Assembly: GCA_001936135.1 (NCBI GenBank)
Contig: CP012812.1
Location: 186,001 to 250,000, forward strand
DNA from: Saccharomycopsis fibuligera x Saccharomycopsis cf. fibuligera
Taxonomy: Eukaryota; Ascomycota; Saccharomycetes; Ascoideales; Saccharomycopsidaceae
Direction of reading: 5' to 3'
DNA: 64,000 bases
Part shown: piece after piece, positions 21,765-30,900 of the stretch
Layout: each line of letters starts with the position of its first letter
How positions within the stretch are numbered: the first letter of the stretch is position 1
The notes under the pieces: model-generated
Told to the model about the DNA's origin: nothing
Databases searched by the model: none
The model's input: only the letters and a program-made list of their open reading frames with translations
Made by a program: the position numbers and the translations under genes

Positions 21765-22757
21765 ATGGCAGGTAGTTACGGTTTATGGCCCTATTCGCCA
21801 AACTTGGGAGGAAACATTTACTTCATCGTCGAATTTCTGATCTTATTTTTCATTGAGTTAGCTCAGGTTTTACAAACTAAACGGAAAAACAAATCCAGAG
21901 TGCAAGAACCAACTGCAACCATAGCGAAACATAAATCCAAAAGATTCATTAACCAACAAATTCCCTTATTGATTGGTCTTGCTCTTGAACCTATTGGCTA
22001 TGGGTTAAGAGTCGATGCTCGTTCCACTATAACCTCAGTCACAGTATATGCTCTTCAGACTCTTTGTATATTGTTAGCACCAATTTTCATGGCAGCCACC
22101 ATGTATATGATTTTGGGCCAGATCATGGTTGTTTTGCATGCAGAAAAATGGAGTTTAATCAGAGTTAAATATTTGACCAAAATATTTGTTGCCAGTGATA
22201 TTGTTTCATTCTTGCTTCAAGCTGCTGGTGGAAGTTTAATGGCAGTTGAAAACGCAAGAGATTTTGGAAAATGGTTAGCAGTGGCTGGGTTAATTGTTCA
22301 GTTAGTTTTCTTTTTCAGTTTTATTTGCCTTAGTTTCCATTTTTGGTATAAGATTTATACCATGCATTTGTCGTCATCAGCATCCCCATCATCATTAACT
22401 CCATCATTATCCTTCGCCGCTGATTATTCACCATCATCAACTTCTCCAGAAAAGGATTCTAACAATAAAAGAGAAATTTTGTTAGCTAATAGTCTACCAG
22501 AATGGGGAAACTGGAAGCATGCTTTAGTATGCTTGCAAATTGCTTGTATTATGGTGTTCATACGATCAGTGTACAGAACTATTGAGTTCTCTGAGGGATT
22601 TAATGGACCTATCCAGTCTCTGGAATCCAAGTTCTTTGTTCTTGATTCAACTATGATCACTGTGGCATCTTTTGCTTTGCTTTCTGTTAATTATTCCAAT
22701 TTCTTCCATACATTGGCACAATATCACAGCAGTACATTGGGTGAAGTCTTGGTTTGA
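21765..22757 (+). CDS. RTA1-family seven-helix membrane protein (RTA-B)
   Basis: A 330-residue paralogue of RTA-A and RTA-C with the same order of conserved blocks: LWPYSPNLGGN at the N-terminus, RFINQQIPLLIGLALE, APIFMAATMYMILGQI, KYLTKIFVASDIVSF and IEFSEGFNGPIQS. It differs in two hydrophilic insertions. One lies in the first cytosolic loop after KRKNKSRV (about 8 extra residues). The other is a Ser/Pro-rich insert of about 20-25 residues in the loop between helices five and six (about residues 206-240). Membrane location and a role in lipid or drug handling follow from the family. The actual substrate is unknown. RTA-B lies 1.1 kb upstream of RTA-C on the same strand. Confidence 0.88.
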   Translation: MAGSYGLWPYSPNLGGNIYFIVEFLILFFIELAQVLQTKRKNKSRVQEPTATIAKHKSKRFINQQIPLLIGLALEPIGYGLRVDARSTITSVTVYALQTLCILLAPIFMAATMYMILGQIMVVLHAEKWSLIRVKYLTKIFVASDIVSFLLQAAGGSLMAVENARDFGKWLAVAGLIVQLVFFFSFICLSFHFWYKIYTMHLSSSASPSSLTPSLSFAADYSPSSTSPEKDSNNKREILLANSLPEWGNWKHALVCLQIACIMVFIRSVYRTIEFSEGFNGPIQSLESKFFVLDSTMITVASFALLSVNYSNFFHTLAQYHSSTLGEVLV

Positions 22758-23155
22758 AAGTGATTAGTAGCGATGAAAGGTGCAGGATGAAATGCTTAAG
22801 TTAAAAGAATATCATTGAAACGATAAGTAAGAGTAAAATTACAGGAAAAGATATAGCTGTCAAACTACTGCGCCGAGAGTAAGTATCTAACTTGAAGGAT
22901 AAAGATGAGTTTTTCCAATTTAACTTCAAAGCTTCAAAATGTAGACCTACTTCAATTCCGACACAATACTAAGACACGCTGCCACAAGATACCCAAAGTG
23001 TGTAGACCAAAATTTTAAAAGGGAATCTTTTACATTAATTAAATCAATTTAAAAACACTACTTTATTCCAAATAAGCATCGACGTGCAGAGCGTATTTGC
23101 ATATACAGAAGAGATTCCGCTAGCAACTCTATTTTTTTGTTTTCCTGTGTTCCAT

Positions 23156-23175
23156 ATATATACATATGTATATAT
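23156..23175. repeat. Perfect 20-bp palindrome
   Basis: ATATATACAT followed by its exact reverse complement, centred on ACATATGT. It may be a cruciform-prone site or simply an alternating A/T run. Confidence 0.7.
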
Positions 23176-23675
23176 GTTCACAGTAGTTTATATGTACCAT
23201 TCTCCCAACTATTAACTATTTTTATCTTTTTTTTTTTTTTTTTTTCCCTAATTGCGCCCTAAAGGCGAAGGTAAGGACCCTTATTTTACGTCAGATGCGT
23301 CTAGTTACTTGCGCCGAGGCTGAGTTATATGCACTCCCAACGTTTGCCAGGTAATGTTGGTGTATATCCTTGGTTGCATTTGTTCTTTTCAAAGATCAAG
23401 TAGATCTGTTTGGTACTGTTTCTATATTTTCTACAGTGCAAATCTTCAAAGAACATGGATTAGATTTTTTTTTTTCCTTCTTTTTTTTTTTTATTTTTAT
23501 TTTTTTTTTTTTTCGTTGGTAGATCGAGGCTTAGTGGTTTTTACTTAAAAATAGAACATGTTTAGATCATAATTCATAGCGACATATAATTGTACTACTG
23601 TAATATTAGTTAGATCAAAGAAATCCTATGATCATTTAAATTTTCACTGAATCCTTCTTTGTTGATTCTGGGAGT

Positions 23676-23801
23676 GTATGTCGTATCTAGCAATACAAAC
23701 TTGTCAACATTATCAAAAGCATCTGCAACCGTTTTAACCGCATGATTACAATATAGAATTACTAACCTATCTACCTACCAACCCTTACCACAAACTCTTA
23801 G
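23676..23801 (+). other. Candidate 5'-UTR intron of RTA-C
   Basis: The 5' splice site GTATGT (23676-23681), the branch site TACTAAC (23760-23766) and a TAG acceptor (23799-23801) are all consensus. They define a 126-nt intron ending 57 nt before the RTA-C ATG. The branch-to-acceptor distance of about 35 nt is normal. Because the paralogues start at the same WPY residues without an extra exon, the intron most likely interrupts only the untranslated leader. Confidence 0.5.
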
Positions 23802-23858
23802 CCATCTTGGCATTTTCTTCGACATTATCTTCAGGAAGTCAACTACAAATTTATCATA

Positions 23859-24779
23859 ATGACAGTATCTATTTGGCCGTACACACCCAGCACGGGAGCA
23901 AACCTTTTATTTCTTTTCATATTCTTTCTTTTGTTCGTTATTGAGTTGGTTAATGTATTTCTAGCTAAACGAAAATACAAGCAAAGAGTAGAAAAGATTA
24001 AATCAAGAAGATATGTTAATCAGCAAATTCCATTCTTAGTTGGTCTTGCTCTAGAAACTATTGGGTATGGGCTAAGAATTCAAGCTCGTTCTCAAAAGGA
24101 TTCAATCTTAGTATACTCACTTCAAAGCCTTTGTATATTATTAGCCCCAGTTTTCGTTGCTGCTACTATGTACATGTTGTTGGGTCAGATCATTTTAGTT
24201 TTACGTGCTGAAAAACTAAGCTTGATTAAAGTGAAGTTTTTGACTAAAATTTTTGTTGCTGGTGATATCATTTCTTTTTTTCTTCAGGCTATTGGTGGAG
24301 GTACGATGGTTGTTGATATTCTCAAAGATTTGGGTAAAATATTAGCAGTTGTTGGTTTAGTTGTTCAATTGGTCTTCTTCTTTGTATTTATTTGTACTAG
24401 TTTCCATTTCTGGTACAAACTTTACACAATTCGCCCCAACTCTTCAAAAGGCTCTCTATTGACGGCAGGACCAGAAAATAAAGTTCAATTTTTACTTGCT
24501 AATAATTTGTCAAGTTGGGGAAATTGGTTACATGCTCTATTCTGCTTACAGTTTGCTTCAATTTTGGTTTTAATTCGTTCTATTTACAGAGCTATTGAGT
24601 TCTCTCAAGGTTTCAACGGACCATTACAATCACTGGAGTCAATTTTCTTTGGACTTGACTCAGTGATGATCGGTTTGTCCTGTTTTGCTTTGATTTCTGT
24701 TAACTATTCCAGATTTTTCCATAAGTTGGAATGGTATCATAACACGGCTTACGAAGAGATTCCTATTCGAAGCTTATGA
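23859..24779 (+). CDS. RTA1-family seven-helix membrane protein (RTA-C)
   Basis: A 306-residue third member of the local RTA1-like group. Seven hydrophobic helices and the shared blocks are present: IWPYTPSTGAN, RYVNQQIPFLVGLALE, APVFVAATMYMLLGQI, KFLTKIFVAGDIISF and IEFSQGFNGPLQS. Its helix 5-6 loop is short like that of RTA-A, so the Ser/Pro insert is specific to RTA-B. Function by family is lipid translocation or resistance to membrane-active compounds; substrate unknown. The leader seems to carry an intron (23676-23801), unlike the other two. The gene ends with the sequence PIRSL and a TGA at 24777-24779. Confidence 0.88.
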   Translation: MTVSIWPYTPSTGANLLFLFIFFLLFVIELVNVFLAKRKYKQRVEKIKSRRYVNQQIPFLVGLALETIGYGLRIQARSQKDSILVYSLQSLCILLAPVFVAATMYMLLGQIILVLRAEKLSLIKVKFLTKIFVAGDIISFFLQAIGGGTMVVDILKDLGKILAVVGLVVQLVFFFVFICTSFHFWYKLYTIRPNSSKGSLLTAGPENKVQFLLANNLSSWGNWLHALFCLQFASILVLIRSIYRAIEFSQGFNGPLQSLESIFFGLDSVMIGLSCFALISVNYSRFFHKLEWYHNTAYEEIPIRSL

Positions 24780-25858
24780 TTTCAATATGATTTTGCATTT
24801 TTGAGCTCTTTCCACATCTACGTTGTATATTTTTTTCTTAATTTTGCATTTTAAACCTTTTATCAATTGTTATAAACAATAGTTTTTACAAAAAGAAAAA
24901 AAAAATCCTTTTGAACCATTTGTAAACAATTTTATATATATTAAATGCAACATAAGTCTTTTAATAGCCCATCTAATTATCTCTATGAGTCGACCACAGT
25001 GTAACTTCCTTTTCAGGAAAGTATTAGTCATAAGTTTACTACTAAGGTGCCTGAAATCAACTATTTAACCAGAAGCGATTGCTATTTTTCTATTTAGTTT
25101 TAATTAGTTGATATATAACCGCTTGATCTACCAATCAGCCTTACTACAATAAGAGTTATAACCTGTTCTGAATTGCATTCGGGAGATAACTGTAAGCGAT
25201 TTAGTCATGTCTAGCATTGCAGAGCCTACCTCAGAAGATATTAATCCGACCGTAGTCCCTTTGGCGAAAGATATCCAACAGATGTTAAAAATTACAATTT
25301 GGCAGTCTTGAACACGTATGGCTAATGTTGGAAGGGCGTGCTGGTGATTATGAACTGACCCGCTGTGATTGGCCGAAGGCCCCGTCATGCGCGCCATGAA
25401 AAAATAGAAATCAATGACTGAGCGAGGAAAAAATTTTACTTTTTTTTTCCACCTTTTGTACTATCCACTAGTGGTAGTCCTTGTACGTCACAACTTCATC
25501 ACCAATCAACAGACGATCGGGAAATTATTGGTTTTGGTACTAATTAGTTGGAATCACTGTACCATGGAAATATAGCACTTATTGCGCATGCTCACTATAC
25601 CTCACCATAGCATTAGCCGATAATCAACCTTTAACCATAATAATTTATTCATACATATACCATTCTCCAGGCCCTTTTCTTCCATCCAAAGGCGTATATC
25701 CAATTTTCGTCATCCTTGCAGAAGCACACTAAACCGTTCAAGTAATCTCGGGAATTTTTTTTTTCAAAAAAAAGAAAAAAAAAAGTCACTGTATCTGACT
25801 TTTCGTAAGCAAACATCTGTTTCGGTATAATACATCATAGTACAATATTGCTTAGAGC
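24780..25858. other. Intergenic region, CIR2 promoter
   Basis: About 1.1 kb. It contains a 34-codon open frame (25207-25311) described separately, a GGCCGAAGGCC mini-hairpin near 25372, and an A/T-rich leader before 25859. No established element. Confidence 0.55.
25207..25311 (+). CDS. Possible 34-residue small ORF
   Basis: ATG to TGA, 34 codons, beginning MSSIAEPTSEDINP and ending KITIWQS. The composition looks protein-like (acidic N-terminal half, then an amphipathic helix), but no domain is recognisable and the leader is not typical. It may be chance. Included only as a candidate. Confidence 0.15.
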   Translation: MSSIAEPTSEDINPTVVPLAKDIQQMLKITIWQS

Positions 25859-28009
25859 ATGATCAGCCAGGTTGTCAACAACAAGCCACAGCTTCTCTGG
25901 AAGCAAAGCATAAGGCGAATTCCCATCGCCAGAGGATTGACGTCGTTAGCAAACCATCATTATGTATATAACACAACTATTAGCAACAATACTAGCAACA
26001 ACAACAAAATTCTTAGAAGACAACAATGGAAACACATTCAATCAAGAAGTTCTTCCCCATCTATCAGACTATTTTCTTCATCTGCCATACATCACAACTC
26101 AAACACATCCAACAACCTTACCGAGGAAGAACAAGAGATTCTCAACGAGGAACGCGCGGTTGATAAAGTCGACGTATGCATAGTTGGTGGTGGTCCAGCT
26201 GGGCTTGCAACCGCCATCAAACTCAAACAACTCGATGAATCTCATGGCAATGGTGATTTACGAGTAGTGGTGCTCGAGAAAGCTTCAGACATGGGTGCTC
26301 ATATTCTTTCTGGGGCAGTGATCGAACCAAGAGCTCTTAGAGAATTATTCCCTGACAGCGAACATTATGACGAGAATGGCGAAGGTATTCCATTACCAGC
26401 TGAACTCGTTACCAAAGTCACTAAAGATTCCATGAAATTTTTAATTGACGACTATGCATTGCCTATCCCGGAACCACCTCAAATGATCAACGAGGGTAGG
26501 AACTACATTGTGTCTTTAAATCAAGTGGTAAAACATTTAGCTGAAGTTGCCGAGTCATTGGGCGTGGAAATTTATCCAGGCATTGCTGTTTCAGAAATCA
26601 TTTACGAAGAAGGTGAAGATGGTAACAAGAATGCAGTTAAAGGTATAGCTACCAAAGACATGGGTATCTCCAAGACAGGTAAACCAAAAGACACTTTTGA
26701 AAGAGGCATGGAATTCCATGCGAAAGTTACCGTTTTTGGCGAAGGTTGCCATGGTTCTCTTAGTAAGCAAGTGATCAAGCAGTTTAATCTTCGCGAAGGT
26801 CGTGATAATCAGACATATGGTATTGGTGTGAAGGAAGTTTGGGAGGTTAAACCAGAAAATTTCAAAAAAGGTTTAGTGGCACATTCTATGGGTTATCCTT
26901 TAAATAACACTGCTTACGGTGGTGGGTTCATGTATCATTTCGGTGATGGTTTAGTGACGGTTGGACTTGTAGTTGGTTTGGATTACGAAAATCCATGGAT
27001 TTCACCATACCAAGAATTCCAACTCATGAAACATCATCCATTTTATGCTGAAGTGCTTGAAGGCGGTAAGTGTATTTCTTATGGTGCTAGAGCATTGAAT
27101 GAAGGTGGGTTGCAATCTGTACCTAAATTATACTTCCCTGGTGGTGTGCTTGTTGGTGCTTCTGCTGGTTTCATGAATGTGCCAAAGATTAAGGGTACCC
27201 ATACTGCAATGAAAAGTGGTATGTTGGCCGCTGAGAATATTTATGAAGCAATTAAGGATCTTCCAAGAGCTGCGGAAGAAATGGAAGAGGATGAAGAATA
27301 TGATGAAGCTGAAGAAGAAGAGCAAGAAGACGAACAACAACAAAAACCCTTAGTGTCTATCCCACCAGTAAAGATTGACCCAATAGTGTTAGAATCTTAT
27401 GAAAAAGCTGTTAAGAATTCTTGGATTTATGAGGAGTTAGACGAAGTGCGTAATATTAGACCATCATTTAATTCACCATTTGGTCTCTATGGTGGTCTTG
27501 CATACTCTGGACTCGAAGCATTTATCCTTAGAGGCCGTACCAGTTACACTTTACACCATCACAAATCTGACGCCTCATGCACTAAGCCAGCTTCACTTTA
27601 TAACAAAATCGAGTATCCAAAGCCAGATGGTAAGATCAGTTTTGATATTTTGACATCAGTCAGCAGAACTGGTACTTACCACGATGAGGACGAGCAATGC
27701 CATTTGAGAGTCAATCAAAATACTAAAGAAGATTTACAAAAACATACCGAAAAGTCTTTCCCAGTGTACCAGGGTGTCGAAAATAGATTCTGTCCAGCTG
27801 GGGTTTACGAATATGTTCCAGTAGAAGATGAAACAGCTGATACCGCAGGCAAGGAAGACAAGACGGTGCAAAAGGGTCAAAAGGTTAAATTCCAAATTAA
27901 CTCACAAAACTGTATTCATTGTAAGACGTGTGATATTAAAGTGCCAGACCAGGATATTAACTGGACTGTGCCTGAAGGTGGTGGTGGGCCTAAGTACTAC
28001 ATGACTTAG
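25859..28009 (+). CDS. CIR2: Electron transfer flavoprotein-ubiquinone oxidoreductase, mitochondrial
   Basis: A 716-residue inner-membrane flavo-iron-sulphur enzyme that passes electrons from ETF to ubiquinone (S. cerevisiae CIR2/YOR356W, human ETFDH). Residues 1 to about 75 are a basic, Ser/Asn-rich mitochondrial presequence. The FAD-binding motif VGGGPAG is at 109-115. The substrate-channel and quinone-binding region follows, with the strongly conserved block GGLQSVPKLYFPGG near residue 415. The C-terminal 4Fe-4S domain has Cys645, Cys685, Cys688 and Cys691 (FCPAGVYEY and NCIHCKTCD) and the typical end WTVPEGGGGP. An unusual acidic and Gln-rich insert of about 28 residues (about 471-498) separates the FAD half from the Fe-S half. 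Start chosen at the first ATG, which gives the presequence. Confidence 0.95.
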   Translation: MISQVVNNKPQLLWKQSIRRIPIARGLTSLANHHYVYNTTISNNTSNNNKILRRQQWKHIQSRSSSPSIRLFSSSAIHHNSNTSNNLTEEEQEILNEERAVDKVDVCIVGGGPAGLATAIKLKQLDESHGNGDLRVVVLEKASDMGAHILSGAVIEPRALRELFPDSEHYDENGEGIPLPAELVTKVTKDSMKFLIDDYALPIPEPPQMINEGRNYIVSLNQVVKHLAEVAESLGVEIYPGIAVSEIIYEEGEDGNKNAVKGIATKDMGISKTGKPKDTFERGMEFHAKVTVFGEGCHGSLSKQVIKQFNLREGRDNQTYGIGVKEVWEVKPENFKKGLVAHSMGYPLNNTAYGGGFMYHFGDGLVTVGLVVGLDYENPWISPYQEFQLMKHHPFYAEVLEGGKCISYGARALNEGGLQSVPKLYFPGGVLVGASAGFMNVPKIKGTHTAMKSGMLAAENIYEAIKDLPRAAEEMEEDEEYDEAEEEEQEDEQQQKPLVSIPPVKIDPIVLESYEKAVKNSWIYEELDEVRNIRPSFNSPFGLYGGLAYSGLEAFILRGRTSYTLHHHKSDASCTKPASLYNKIEYPKPDGKISFDILTSVSRTGTYHDEDEQCHLRVNQNTKEDLQKHTEKSFPVYQGVENRFCPAGVYEYVPVEDETADTAGKEDKTVQKGQKVKFQINSQNCIHCKTCDIKVPDQDINWTVPEGGGGPKYYMT

Positions 28010-28400
28010 GTTGGTAGTTGGACTTTGTTAATTTATTTGAGCTTTCTCAGGTTTAACATGCTTGGACATAGTTAAAAAAAAATGCATATTTTTGTTTATT
28101 TGTTTTCGTATCATGCTAAACATTTGCTATCTGTAAATAGTAGTCTTGAACTTGCCATACATAATGGTACGCTAAAATGGATCGGAAAAGAGGCCGATTT
28201 TCACTCACTTCATGAGGTTGAAACTTCCGGGTGTTTATTTTTAGTATCTTTGTAGACTATTCGCAGTTAACAATGGAGTGTATAGGATTTCCGTTTGCAA
28301 CAACATTCCCATACAAATATGTACCACTATGATCATACAAAAAATGAAATTTTACCATACAAAAATGTTGCCAACGAGCGTTTCTCGTCTAGGACAAAAA

Positions 28401-28417
28401 CAGGGTCACGTACCCTG
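28401..28417. promoter_or_regulatory. Palindrome CAGGGT-N5-ACCCTG
   Basis: Perfect 6-bp arms around CACGT. The same GGGT-N5-ACCC core recurs at 29309-29321, so it may be a protein-binding site. Confidence 0.3.
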
Positions 28418-29073
28418 CAATAATCTTTTTTGCTGCCATATCTGGTAAAATAAAGTGTATATGAGCTTTCATGTGTTCGAGATTCGGCGATACTGTCTGT
28501 CTGCCTTCTTGACCGACTAAGTGAGGTTTAGAGCACAAATTCTTAAGATTCAACTACAGTTTAAGAGCATTAAGCACGTATTTACTCACTCCGCAAAATT
28601 AGTGAGCTGTTGTTGGAAAACATGTATAAAGTTTGCACATTGGTTTAGTATACATCAAATACCAGCTAAATTGGTGAGACAATATCAAGCCTATGCGTAT
28701 TTGATAGATCAAAAGATGTACTTAACATAAAATGTTAGTCGTTTTTTAATCCGTTCAAATCGCTACGTTTCATAATAATCGTCACTGAGCTTCACGACGG
28801 AACATCTCTAATAGTACCCAAAGAAAAACAGCCATACAATTTAGCAGTTTGTATATACTGAAAAACTCCATGTAATGCTAGAGTAAATAAAATTTTCCGT
28901 TGCTATAGTTCCAGTAGGAAAGAACCTCGCGTTTGAATTCTTACGCTCTCAAATTTTTTTTTCTATCCTTCTTACATACAAGTACTAGTAATACTTAACT
29001 AATTGGGTGCCACCGGCCCCTCCATAGAACCAAACAATCAGAATAGCGCCATTTTCACAGCTAACCGTTGCCA

Positions 29074-29095
29074 AAATAGGTACTTTACCCTATTT
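29074..29095. repeat. Inverted repeat AAATAGG / CCTATTT
   Basis: Seven-bp arms separated by eight bases. It includes a GGTA/TACC pair resembling the nearby GGGT/ACCC palindromes. Confidence 0.4.
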
Positions 29096-29308
29096 CTTTA
29101 GCCTATTTCATTTTCCTTGGGCCAACTGTCGCCATAGTGTGTGTTACAGTGCAATTTGCACCATGTCAGCCCGAGTGCTCGCCATCAAAGCTGTTTTGCA
29201 GATGAGATTAAATATTTTTTTCCTTCGTTTTTGTTTTGGTGGATTTGTATGCGATTTTCTTCCAAGCACCATTCAATTACCCTATATGGTAATAGTTAGT
29301 GACGAACA

Positions 29309-29321
29309 GGGTCTCGCACCC
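29309..29321. promoter_or_regulatory. Palindrome GGGT-N5-ACCC
   Basis: Second copy of the GGGT-N5-ACCC pattern, about 0.9 kb after the first. The spacer sequence (CTCGC) is different. Confidence 0.3.
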
Positions 29322-30866
29322 CTATATGTTCCTGAAGAGTCGGTGATAAGAATATATATCTTCCATGCTTTTCTGTTGTACTCTGAACAATTGCAACTGC
29401 CACTGTTCTATTAACGTATTTTTTCTACTAGCTCCTTGTAGCTTTTTAGGTATATTAAAGGGATCATTATATGATTGTGAATTACATATGGTAACGGGCC
29501 TCTCCGTATATTGATTTTGCCGGTAGTGCAAAACAACGTGGTTGCATTTACCTAAAAATGATACTCTTATCTACTCTTTCTAGTTAGTAACTTTCCAGGT
29601 TACGCTATGCCTGAGAGTGTATACTGCCAGCTACGTGATTGAGGGTCCGGAGAGCAACGAGCACACCAATTGTTATTTACAATGGCTGCTACTGGCCGTT
29701 CGTTGATAGTGGTCGGCAACGCACTACGCTTTTCCGCTGCTAGGTGTGGTGTGCATTTCATGGACAACCAAAGACTTGTACCACATTATATGGCATAAAC
29801 CTTGCTATAATATCACAAATAACATAAAAAATGCTTAAGCTATATATTGCAAGAGCAGTTTGCCCTCCATACTCAGGATTTTAGGATTACAGCAGAGCAT
29901 CTGCTTATTCGAATGAAAAGTATAAGACAAATTGAAAAAAAAAGTTAAAAACTGACAACACTCATGCAGTCGAGTTGGTATATAAAGCGGCAGATATCCT
30001 ATCCCCTCAAACCGAGTAATTGATTTTTAGCGTTGATTTAGCTGAGAAAATAACTTATTCCAGAAAAATGTGTGCGTTTTGGGTTAAGTGATTGCCAAAA
30101 AAAAAAAGCTTTGGTAATATAATGTATCCTTTGCTGTGGCTGCCACCACGTCGCCGCTCATCATTTTGGGCAGGTGTCTGTTCGTGTTTGGCCGCATTTT
30201 TCTGTAAGTTGATGTACATTGGTTACTGCTACTACCGCTATGCTGCCATATTATATTAACAATAGTTTATTTCCAGACACACAGCGTCTCAAACATTGGT
30301 GTCGCGAGTTAGAGACAAATCATCAAAAGTGAAGAGTTTTTCCCTTCACTTCTAAAAAAATAACAGAGACAGCAGAAAAAGCGATGAATACCAGTTATGA
30401 TCCTCGAAAGGCCGTCAGCAAATGGAAAGCTTTCCACTTACGGAAAAGATCATTTCAAATATTTTTCTATATTGGATGATTTTAAAAAAATTCATTTATG
30501 CCGATCTTAGCATGCTTCTATTTTTGAAAGTTCAGATCTGAGTGCAAAAGGCAGAACAGTTACCGCAAGCTACTTGCTTTTTAGCAGCACATTCGGTCTA
30601 ATTGCATTTCGTCAACATTTATTATATTATAAGCATTCAAAGTTTGTCAAATCCTTGTCTGCCTTTAGTCCTGAAGTTAGTGGAGATAATCATTATTAAA
30701 ATGATTTATGCACTTACCTAGTCCAGTTTGAAGAGAAAAACAAAAAACAAAAAGACAGAGCCATTATCTAGAATATTTGTAAAAAAACAACGTTTTTAGT
30801 TTAATTCTGCCACAATTGTAGTTAAGTGTCTATCTCCTTTATCATCTCGACTAATGTTTCCACTTT

Positions 30867-30870
<4 letters not shown>

Positions 30871-30900
<30 letters not shown>
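30871..30900. repeat. Poly(T) tract, 30 nt
   Basis: An uninterrupted run of T in the middle of the 4.4-kb gene-free region. Confidence 0.9.

Larger units (their letters stand above)
22758..23858. other. Intergenic region between RTA-B and RTA-C
   Basis: About 1.1 kb holding a perfect 20-bp A/T palindrome (23156-23175), T-rich runs (23227-23245 and 23467-23513) and, close to RTA-C, a full set of intron signals (23676-23801) that would lie in its 5' untranslated region. Confidence 0.6.

Noticed and set aside
18504-25545. Shared 15-mer TATTGGTTTTGGTAC near 18506 and 25529
   Set aside because: One or two shared 15-mers are expected by chance in 64 kb of A/T-rich DNA, and the flanks do not match.
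28470-28490. GTTCGAGATTC resembling a tRNA B box
   Set aside because: No matching A box upstream at tRNA spacing and no acceptor-stem pairing.
29163-29414. 83-codon ORF in the gene-free region
   Set aside because: ATG-initiated but hydrophobic, chance-like composition with no leader features; overlapping frames on the minus strand are equally open.
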